DNA from: Sediminibacterium magnilacihabitans
Lineage (GTDB): Bacteria; Bacteroidota; Bacteroidia; Chitinophagales; Chitinophagaceae
Assembly (NCBI GenBank): GCA_002973575.1
Contig: PVEQ01000017.1
Coordinates: 1 to 64,000 of the forward strand
Length of the DNA: 64,000 bases
Direction of reading: 5' to 3'
Notes under the pieces: model-generated
Told to the model about the DNA's origin: nothing
Databases searched by the model: none
What the model saw: only the letters and a program-made list of their open reading frames with translations
Position numbers and translations under genes: made by a program
Part shown: piece after piece, positions 26,917 through 33,556 of the stretch
Numbering within the stretch: the first letter of the stretch is position 1
Layout of the letters: each line of letters starts with the position of its first letter

Positions 26917-27435
26917 TCAAGCCGTTTGCAACGCGGGTATTTTTGTTGAAAGCCAGCTTTCTTTCACCGGCTTGAGCCATTGATGCAGCCATTCTTCTTT
27001 GGTAGACACCAGGTTGTTGAAATAAGGCGTGTGGGCTTCTATGAAACGGTTTTCAATGGCGTAATTCAATTGCGCCATGGGTAATACCTGTACTTTTTCT
27101 TTTACAACGAAAGCCAGGTTCTGCCGGTTGAACATATCCACACCGAATAGCTTCTCCACTTCTTTCACTACCCTCACAGAGCTGTCTGTACTGCAACCGC
27201 TCACGCCGCCACCGGTGGTGATATCGGCCATGAAAACGATGAACTGTCCGAATAGCAGGTTGGCATAACCTTTCACCGGCTCGCCATGTGTTTTCCATTC
27301 GGCAAGGAACTGCTTCAACAGGTCTTCTATCTGTAATGCTTCACTGATGGTAAACAGACGGTTGCTCTGGTAAATCCAGACCTTCGAGGAAGCATGAAAA
27401 TCTTCCGGCACATATTGACTGTATTCGAAATCCAT
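26917..27435 (-). CDS. Conserved Bacteroidota protein of unknown function
   Basis: 172 residues from ATG 27435 (an upstream start at 27462 would add nine residues). There is no signal peptide or membrane segment. It contains SNRLFTISEALQIEDLLKQF, a glycine/cysteine stretch TTGGGVSGCSTDSSVRVV and LPMAQLNYAIENRFIE. Proteins like this are sometimes labelled ABC transporter ATPase in Bacteroidota genomes, but no Walker motifs are present, so that name should not be used. It lies 33 nt behind the HdrB-like gene and is probably in its operon. Function unknown. Confidence 0.75.
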   Translation of the reverse strand: MDFEYSQYVPEDFHASSKVWIYQSNRLFTISEALQIEDLLKQFLAEWKTHGEPVKGYANLLFGQFIVFMADITTGGGVSGCSTDSSVRVVKEVEKLFGVDMFNRQNLAFVVKEKVQVLPMAQLNYAIENRFIEAHTPYFNNLVSTKEEWLHQWLKPVKESWLSTKIPALQTA

Positions 27436-27468
27436 ACTGCAAAAATACCAATTCCCTGGCAAATGGGC

Positions 27469-28248
27469 TTAGGCGAGGTCGGCAGCGATCAGTTCGGCAA
27501 TATCGAGCACTGCTACTTCCTGTTCTTTTTCTTTGTTCTTGACACCGTCGGTCATCATGGTATTGCAAAAGGGGCAGGCCGACGCGATCACGGATGCGCC
27601 GGTAGCCAGGGCGTCTTCGGTTCTTTCAATATTGATGCGTTTGTTACCGGGCTCGTCTTCCTTGAACATCTGCGCGCCACCGGCGCCGCAGCAAAGACCC
27701 TTGGAACGGCAGCGTTTCATTTCAACCAATTCGGCATCCAGCGCTTCCAGCACTTTGCGGGGCGCTTCGTAGATATCATTGGCGCGGCCGAGATAGCAGC
27801 TGTCGTGATAAGCTATTTTTTTCCCTTTGAAAGACCCGCCTTCTTTCAGGCGGATACGCCCTTCATCGATCAGTTGCTGCAGCAGGGTGGTGTGATGTAT
27901 GACTTCGTAATGTCCACCCAGCTCGGGATATTCATTTTTCAGTGTATTGAAGCAATGTGGACAGGTAGTTACAATTTTTTTGATGCCATACCCGTTGAGT
28001 ACCTGTATGTTTTGGTAGGCCATCATCTGGAAAAGGAATTCATTGCCGGCCCTGCGTGCAGGATCGCCTGTACAGGCTTCTTCTTTACCCAGGATGGCAT
28101 ATTTGATACCTGTTTTATTAAGGATGGTGGCAAAGGCTTTGGTGATCTTTTGCGCGCGCTGGTCAAAGCTGCCTGCGCAACCAACCCAGAAAAGGATCTC
28201 AGGGGTTTCTCCATTCATCATCATGTCGGCCATGGTATTCACCTTCAT
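27469..28248 (-). CDS. HdrB/GlcF-like Cys-rich (CCG-domain) Fe-S protein
   Basis: 259 residues with two cysteine-rich CCG domains. The first has FWVGCAGSF, EACTGDPARR and TTCPHCFNTL; the second has YHDSCYLGRAND, GLCCGAGGAQMF and SACPFCNTMM. Such domains bind an unusual Fe-S cluster and act in heterodisulfide reductase HdrB, LldE, GlcF and similar electron-transfer proteins. The gene directly downstream of the membrane Fe-S protein (25 nt apart, same strand) supports one two-subunit complex. Physiological electron donor and acceptor are unknown in Bacteroidota. Confidence 0.85.
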   Translation of the reverse strand: MKVNTMADMMMNGETPEILFWVGCAGSFDQRAQKITKAFATILNKTGIKYAILGKEEACTGDPARRAGNEFLFQMMAYQNIQVLNGYGIKKIVTTCPHCFNTLKNEYPELGGHYEVIHHTTLLQQLIDEGRIRLKEGGSFKGKKIAYHDSCYLGRANDIYEAPRKVLEALDAELVEMKRCRSKGLCCGAGGAQMFKEDEPGNKRINIERTEDALATGASVIASACPFCNTMMTDGVKNKEKEQEVAVLDIAELIAADLA

Positions 28249-28273
28249 ATACTTCAGTTATGCGTGTTATCGT

Positions 28274-29584
28274 TTATGATGCCATCTCCTGCGTCCAGTG
28301 GTCGCGTTCATCGGGCGCGAATTTCCAGGGAGCGAAATTATTTTCGGTATTGCTGAACATGCTGTTCCATTCCTGCGGCGCATTGCTTTCTTCCATCACC
28401 AGTGAACGGCGCAACTCGGCAATGATCTCCAGCGGAGAAATGCTCACAGGACATTCTTCCACACAAGCGTTACAGGTAGTGCAGGCACGCAGTTCTTCCA
28501 CACTGATATAATCGTGCAGGAGCGATTTGTTATCGGCTACAAAACTTTTATGCTGGTTGATATTCCTGCCCACTTCTTCGAGGCGGTCGCGCGTAGCCAT
28601 CATGATCTTGCGCGGACTTAATAATTTACCCGTTGTGTTGGCAGGGCATGCGGTTGTGCATCGTCCGCATTCGGTGCAACTGTAAGCATCCATCAGGTTA
28701 CGCCAACTGAGATCGAAAACATCTTTGGCGCCGAAATGCGCAGGAGGCGCTGCATCGGCAGGAGCCAACTCAGGCTGCATGGCATAGAGTACTTCCTTTT
28801 GTACAGCGGGCATGTTCTTCATCTTACCCTCTGGGTCCAATCTTGCATAATAAGCATTGGGGAAAGCCAGTATAATATGCAGGTGCTTGGAATAAGGAAG
28901 GTAATTGAGGAAGGCAAAAATGCCGGCGATATGTAACCACCAGCAGCTGCGTTCAATACCTATCAATGTGCTTTCACTGGTGTTTTGAAAAAGCGGAACG
29001 AGAAAGTTAGAAAAATAAAAAGGTCCGGCAGGATGGTAATGCGGGTTACCGCGCAATTGCAATGCCTGGTCCGATGCGTTGAGAAAGAGGAACAGGAACA
29101 TCAAACAGATCTCGGTGATGAGGATATAGTTGGCATCGCTTCGGGGCCAGCCGTTTAAGTCCTTGCTGATGAAACGGCGCAGTTTGATGATATTCCTTCT
29201 GCAAAGAAAGATCACACAAACGGTGATCACACCAACCGCCAGAAATTCAAAAGCGTTGATCAACCAGTCATACAGCGAACCCAGGGGCGCCAGGAACAAA
29301 CGGTGCGTTCCCAGTAAACCATCGAGCACGATCTCGAGTACTTCGAGGTTAATGATGATGAAGCCGGCATAAATTACAAAGTGCATGACAGCTACCAGCG
29401 GGTTACGGAACATTTTTTTCTGACCGAAAGCCAGCAACAACAGGTTACGCCAGCGCTGGGGGCGGTTGCCGCTGAAATCTTCCTCCTTACCCAGAAAAAT
29501 ATTCCGCCTGATCTCACCGGCCTTCCGGGCAAATAGCCAGATGGCTGTAAGGGAGAGCGCGGCAAAAAGTACCTGTTGGATCAT
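28274..29584 (-). CDS. Membrane-bound Fe-S electron-transfer protein (HdrE/NarI + HdrC-like)
   Basis: 436 residues from ATG 29584 (TTG 29590 is less likely). The N-terminal ~250 residues contain several membrane segments (AALSLTAIWLFA, VMHFVIYAGFIIINLEVLEI, FEFLAVGVITVCVIFL, ILITEICLMFLFLF, WLHIAGIFAFLNYL) like the haem-b subunits HdrE/NarI. The C-terminal part binds two 4Fe-4S clusters: CTECGRCTTACPANTTG and CTTCNACVEECPVSIS. With the CCG-domain protein downstream it likely moves electrons between the quinone pool and a cytoplasmic thiol or other partner. Two histidines per haem cannot be confirmed by eye. Confidence 0.85.
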   Translation of the reverse strand: MIQQVLFAALSLTAIWLFARKAGEIRRNIFLGKEEDFSGNRPQRWRNLLLLAFGQKKMFRNPLVAVMHFVIYAGFIIINLEVLEIVLDGLLGTHRLFLAPLGSLYDWLINAFEFLAVGVITVCVIFLCRRNIIKLRRFISKDLNGWPRSDANYILITEICLMFLFLFLNASDQALQLRGNPHYHPAGPFYFSNFLVPLFQNTSESTLIGIERSCWWLHIAGIFAFLNYLPYSKHLHIILAFPNAYYARLDPEGKMKNMPAVQKEVLYAMQPELAPADAAPPAHFGAKDVFDLSWRNLMDAYSCTECGRCTTACPANTTGKLLSPRKIMMATRDRLEEVGRNINQHKSFVADNKSLLHDYISVEELRACTTCNACVEECPVSISPLEIIAELRRSLVMEESNAPQEWNSMFSNTENNFAPWKFAPDERDHWTQEMAS

Positions 29585-29625
29585 ACGCAAGGTTGAGGCG
29601 CTAAGATAGCGTGAATATTTCTAAC

Positions 29626-29760
29626 CGTCATCCCGAGCGAGCGAAGCGAGTCAATGCACGTCATCCCGAGTGCTCTTCAACGTCATCCCGAGCGCAGCCG
29701 AGGGATCTGCCCGCATCTTCAGCAGGTCCTTCGACTCGCTTCGCTCGCTCAGGATGACGT
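29626..29760. repeat. Dispersed palindromic intergenic repeat, copy 2 (compound)
   Basis: Three left-arm units (CGTCATCCCGAG at about 29626, 29659 and 29680; the third continues CGCAGCCGAGGGATCTG) and one right arm, CCTTCGACTCGCTTCGCTCG then CTCAGGATGACG, ending at 29759. It separates the Fe-S operon from the phosphoribosyltransferase gene and ends exactly where the latter's -7 element begins. Confidence 0.85.
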
Positions 29761-29767
29761 ATATTTG
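29760..29767 (+). promoter_or_regulatory. -7 promoter element of the phosphoribosyltransferase gene
   Basis: TATATTTG is a perfect TAnnTTTG. Its first base is the first base after the repeat. No clear -33 TTTG is present in the repeat-derived sequence upstream, so strength is uncertain. It rules out the longer reading frame that starts at 29654. Confidence 0.5.
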
Positions 29768-29782
29768 AAGAGAAATAATTTT

Positions 29783-30283
29783 ATGCCTGGAAAGAAAAAT
29801 ATCCTGAATAAAGAAGCCGCCATACAGAAATTACATCGCATGGCATTGGAACTGGCCGAGAATCTCAACGGCGACGGTGTGCCGGTGGTATTGATCGGTA
29901 TCCGAAACAGCGGCATGGTGGTAGCGGAGAAAATAGGCAGCTTTCTGAAACAATACATCGCGAGCGAGATCAGGATCATTGCCGCCAGCCTGGATAAGAC
30001 CCTGCCAAAAGAAGTAACGCTGAGTGAATCAATAGATTTCAACGGACTGCACGTTGTGTTGATAGATGATGTTACCGATAGCGGCAGAACCCTGCTATAC
30101 GCTTTGAAGCCTTTGTTATCTTATCATCCCAAGAGTATTCAAACCATGGTACTCGTAGAAAGGATGCACAAACTCTTCCCCGTAAAACCCGATTACGTAG
30201 GATTATCTATTGCCACTACTTTACAGGATCACATACAGGTAGAAGTGTCCAACGGCGAAGTAGAAGGCGCTTATATTGTTTGA
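29783..30283 (+). CDS. PyrR-like phosphoribosyltransferase
   Basis: 166 residues of the type I phosphoribosyltransferase fold. The PRPP-binding motif is VVLIDDVTDSGRTLLYA; VVLIGIRNSGMVVAEKI is the N-terminal loop of PyrR/UPRT-like proteins. PyrR in Bacillus regulates pyrimidine operons and has weak uracil phosphoribosyltransferase activity; Bacteroidota relatives often lack pyr neighbours, as here, so regulation is unproven. ATG 29783 is chosen over 29654 because the 43 extra residues are translated from the dispersed repeat and lie upstream of the -7 element. Confidence 0.85.
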   Translation: MPGKKNILNKEAAIQKLHRMALELAENLNGDGVPVVLIGIRNSGMVVAEKIGSFLKQYIASEIRIIAASLDKTLPKEVTLSESIDFNGLHVVLIDDVTDSGRTLLYALKPLLSYHPKSIQTMVLVERMHKLFPVKPDYVGLSIATTLQDHIQVEVSNGEVEGAYIV

Positions 30284-30294
30284 CGAATGGGCCT

Positions 30295-30579
30295 TTAAAA
30301 AAGAATGATTTTTTTACGAAGCTTCTTGAAATAAAAGAACCCAAACACGAGAGGAGAAGACAACAGGTAATGGCGCCAGAACTTTTTTTGATCAATAGTA
30401 AGACTGGGTGAGCCATTCAATTCAGCGATTGCTGCAAAAGCAAACAGAAACTGGATAACTACAGAGGCTGCCAGTACCCCCACTCCATAATTACCACGGC
30501 CTATCATAACAAGGTAGGCAGCAAATAGAGCACAAAGAACAGATACCGCATAACTGATAGGAACTATTTTCCATTTCAT
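30295..30579 (-). CDS. Small membrane protein, paralogue A
   Basis: 94 residues with two or three membrane segments (PISYAVSVLCALFAAYLVMI, VGVLAASVVIQFLFAFAAIA, YYLLSSPLVFGFFYF-like region near residue 72) and a basic tail FKKLRKKIILF. It resembles the next gene upstream in length, topology and the C-terminal PLVFGxFY block, so the two are tandem paralogues. No family is recognised and no function is suggested. Confidence 0.6.
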   Translation of the reverse strand: MKWKIVPISYAVSVLCALFAAYLVMIGRGNYGVGVLAASVVIQFLFAFAAIAELNGSPSLTIDQKKFWRHYLLSSPLVFGFFYFKKLRKKIILF

Positions 30580-30645
30580 ACATCTCTAAATTACTAATTT
30601 GTTTGATACTGCCTAATGAATCGGCCCCTTTTTTATTAAAACCAA

Positions 30646-30948
30646 TCAGATGGCTTCAACTTCCGGCAAAGCAGCCCTTTTGCGGATCATGCCCAGGTAA
30701 AAGATACCAAACACCAACGGCAGGAAGAACAGATAAAGCCGCCAGTTTCTTTTTTCGACAGCAGTTAAGCGGATGGACTTGCTGATTTCATAAATACAGA
30801 TAGAGCTGAAGACTGCCTGTGATACAAAACAGGAGATGGAGGGGATCAGCGGGTGCATCAATGACCCGGACAGTTTTGCATAGGCCGCAACACAAAAAGC
30901 GATCAGCGCAATAACATAAGTAACAGGCGCCAGGTGGCGGTTATTCAT
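30646..30948 (-). CDS. Small membrane protein, paralogue B
   Basis: 100 residues from ATG 30948 (a start at 30987 would add 13). Membrane segments include TYVIALIAFCVAAYAKL, SISCFVSQAVFSSICIY and LYLFFLPLVFGIFYLGMI followed by RKRAALPEVEAI. The C-terminal FFLPLVFGIFY matches SSPLVFGFFYF of the neighbour 66 nt downstream. Function unknown. The 130 nt between it and the divergent phosphomutase show no strong signal. Confidence 0.6.
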   Translation of the reverse strand: MNNRHLAPVTYVIALIAFCVAAYAKLSGSLMHPLIPSISCFVSQAVFSSICIYEISKSIRLTAVEKRNWRLYLFFLPLVFGIFYLGMIRKRAALPEVEAI

Positions 30949-31078
30949 GCGACTAAAATATAGAAGTGCAGGAACAACCGCGAACAAGTGAGATTATGTA
31001 AATATTAAAAATGAATCCAGTAACTTGCGTATAAGCACGAAAACAAACATCAAAGTCAACATTTAAAAGTCTAAACCC

Positions 31079-32806
31079 ATGGATACTGCTATACAGCAAA
31101 GAGTGGCCAGCTGGCTCGAAGGTAATTATGACCAGGCTACAAAAGAGGCTATCCAATCATTGCAAACCACCAACCCCGATGACCTGGCCGATTCTTTTTA
31201 CAGGAGCCTTGAATTTGGTACCGGCGGTCTCCGTGGTATCATGGGAGTAGGCACCAACCGGATGAACAAATACACGGTGGGTATGGCTACACAAGGCTTT
31301 GCCAATTACCTCAAAAAGACTTACGGATCGGCTGAAATACGCGTGGCCATTGGCCACGACAGCCGCAACAACAGCCGCTTTTTTGCAGAAACCACCGCCA
31401 ATGTATTTGCTGCGAACGGCATCAAAGTGTTTCTCTTCGAAGCACTGCGGCCCACACCCGAACTCAGCTTCGCCATACGCAAACTGCATTGCCAGGGCGG
31501 TGTGGTATGTACCGCTTCACACAATCCCAAAGAATACAACGGATACAAAGCCTATTGGAACGACGGCGGACAACTGGTACCTCCGCACGATAAAAATGTG
31601 ATCAAAGAAGTGGAAGCCATCACCAGTGTGAATGAAGTGAAATGGAATGGCGGCGAAGCCAATATTTCATTGATGGGTAAAGAAATGGACAACGCTTATA
31701 TGGACATGGTAAAAAGCCTGAGCGTTTACCCCGATGTGATTGCCGAACAACACGATCTTAAAATTGTATATACGCCTATTCACGGAACCGGTATCACGCT
31801 GGTGCCGGAAGTATTAAGTCGCTTTGGATTTACCAATGTAACCGTGGTGGAAGAACAAGCCACACCCAATGGTGATTTTCCCACGGTGGCTTATCCCAAC
31901 CCGGAAGAGAGCGAAACCATGAGCATTGGATTGAAAAAAGCCAAAGCCATGGATGCAGATATCTTATTGGGTACCGATCCGGATGCCGACAGGGTAGGCG
32001 TTGGCGTAAAGAACCACAAAGGAGAATGGGTGCTCATGAACGGTAATCAAACGGCTATACTGGCTTTTGCCTATCTTATCGAAGCCCGCAAATCGAAAGG
32101 CATTGCACAACCCAACGATATGGTCATCACCACCATCGTTACTACTGCCATGATCAACGAGCTGGCAAAACAAAACGGAGTAGCCTGTTACAATGTGCTC
32201 ACCGGTTTCAAATGGATCGCCGAACTCATCAAGGAAAAAGAAGGCAAAGAAAATTATGTGATTGGCGGAGAAGAAAGCTTTGGCCTGATGATCGGAGACC
32301 AGTTACGTGATAAAGATGCCGTAAGCGCTGTGGCATTGCTCTGTGAAATGGCCGCTTATGAAAAGAACCAGGGCAGAACCTTGTTCGATAAGTTGATAGA
32401 ACTGTACATCCAATACGGATTCTACTATGAGAGCCTCATCAGCATTACCAAGAAAGGCATGAACGGACAGAAGGAAATTGCTGATATGATGGAGGGATAT
32501 CGTAACAACCCACCGAAAGAGATCAACGGTGTAAAAGTGCAGCAATTACTTGATTACGAATTGCAAACGGGTAAGGACTTATTAACCGGTGAAAGCTGGG
32601 CCATTAAGCTTCCTAAAAGCAACGTGTTACAGTTCATACTGGAAGACGGCAGCAAAATATCGGCCAGGCCATCGGGTACAGAACCCAAGATCAAGTTCTA
32701 TTTCAGCGTGTGCACCCAACTGGAGAAAAAAGAAGATTTCGACCGCCAGTTTGCAGCATTGGAAGCAAAGATCAAAAGCATCATTGCCGGGCTGAAATTG
32801 AAATAA
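31079..32806 (+). CDS. Phosphohexomutase (phosphoglucomutase/phosphomannomutase family)
   Basis: 575 residues of the alpha-D-phosphohexomutase family, which interconverts 6- and 1-phosphates of hexoses. The phosphoserine loop is VVCTASHNPKEYNGYKAYW, the magnesium loop GTDPDADRVGVG, the sugar-binding loop GGEESFG and the phosphate-binding loop RPSGTEPKIKFYF. Its length is that of the PGM2-like bacterial group, longer than GlmM (459 residues at 62493-63872), so the two have different substrates. It stands alone between divergent and unrelated genes. Confidence 0.93.
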   Translation: MDTAIQQRVASWLEGNYDQATKEAIQSLQTTNPDDLADSFYRSLEFGTGGLRGIMGVGTNRMNKYTVGMATQGFANYLKKTYGSAEIRVAIGHDSRNNSRFFAETTANVFAANGIKVFLFEALRPTPELSFAIRKLHCQGGVVCTASHNPKEYNGYKAYWNDGGQLVPPHDKNVIKEVEAITSVNEVKWNGGEANISLMGKEMDNAYMDMVKSLSVYPDVIAEQHDLKIVYTPIHGTGITLVPEVLSRFGFTNVTVVEEQATPNGDFPTVAYPNPEESETMSIGLKKAKAMDADILLGTDPDADRVGVGVKNHKGEWVLMNGNQTAILAFAYLIEARKSKGIAQPNDMVITTIVTTAMINELAKQNGVACYNVLTGFKWIAELIKEKEGKENYVIGGEESFGLMIGDQLRDKDAVSAVALLCEMAAYEKNQGRTLFDKLIELYIQYGFYYESLISITKKGMNGQKEIADMMEGYRNNPPKEINGVKVQQLLDYELQTGKDLLTGESWAIKLPKSNVLQFILEDGSKISARPSGTEPKIKFYFSVCTQLEKKEDFDRQFAALEAKIKSIIAGLKLK

Positions 32807-32896
32807 CTGTGCGTAATTTTACAGTGAGATTTTTCTTTTCACAACGACCTATATGCACCAGGCGCTTGGCTGGTTAACAGTATATTCGTGCCGTTT

Positions 32897-33553
32897 ATGA
32901 GAAGTTACGAAGATACATATCAGCACAAGGGACTGCGGCGCCAGTTGGTTAACCTGTTGAAAGAAAAAGGCATCAGTGATGAGAGAGTACTGGATGCCAT
33001 CAACGCCATCCCGCGGCATTTTTTTCTCGATTCCGCCTTCGATAAGATAGCTTATGAAGACCGTGCATTTCCGATAGGAGAAGGACAAACCATTTCACAG
33101 CCTTATACGGTTGCTTACCAAACGCAACTCCTGCAGGTAAAGAAATCCGATAAAGTACTGGAAATAGGAACCGGCAGTGTGTACCAGGCCACCATCCTGG
33201 CAGAACTGGGTGCCTGGGTGTTTACGATTGAACGGCAGAAAAAATTATACGAACTGCACAAGAAATATTATTTCCGCAACAAATACCTCAACCTGAAATT
33301 TTTCTATGGCGATGGTTTCGAGGGACTGCCCACTTTTGGTCCTTTCGATAAGATCATCATCACAGCTGCTGCACCCTTCGTACCCCCAAAACTGGTAGAA
33401 CAACTGAAACCCGGCGGCATCATGGTATTGCCGGTAGACGAAGGCAATTCGCAACGCATGCTGCGCATCACTAAAACGGCAGAAGGCTCCCTCATAGAAG
33501 AAGCCTTCGACCAATTTTCTTTTGTTCCTATGTTAACAGGAAGGAACGGCTGA
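32897..33553 (+). CDS. pcm: Protein-L-isoaspartate O-methyltransferase
   Basis: 218 residues from ATG 32897 (GTG 32888 is a weaker alternative). It methylates abnormal isoaspartyl residues with S-adenosylmethionine to repair aged proteins. The SAM-binding motif I is VLEIGTGSVYQATILAELGA, with Val where many homologues have Gly; ERAFPIGEGQTISQPY-like sequence (DRAFPIGEGQTISQPYTVA) is the substrate/SAM segment, and KIIITAAAPFVPPKLVEQL follows. It converges on the outer-membrane barrel gene, 3 nt apart. Confidence 0.93.
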   Translation: MRSYEDTYQHKGLRRQLVNLLKEKGISDERVLDAINAIPRHFFLDSAFDKIAYEDRAFPIGEGQTISQPYTVAYQTQLLQVKKSDKVLEIGTGSVYQATILAELGAWVFTIERQKKLYELHKKYYFRNKYLNLKFFYGDGFEGLPTFGPFDKIIITAAAPFVPPKLVEQLKPGGIMVLPVDEGNSQRMLRITKTAEGSLIEEAFDQFSFVPMLTGRNG

Positions 33554-33556
33554 TGA

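Noticed and set aside
27394..28356. A 320-codon plus-strand reading frame
   Set aside because: It lies opposite the HdrB-like gene, whose cysteine motifs are clearly conserved; the plus-strand frame has no recognisable domain.
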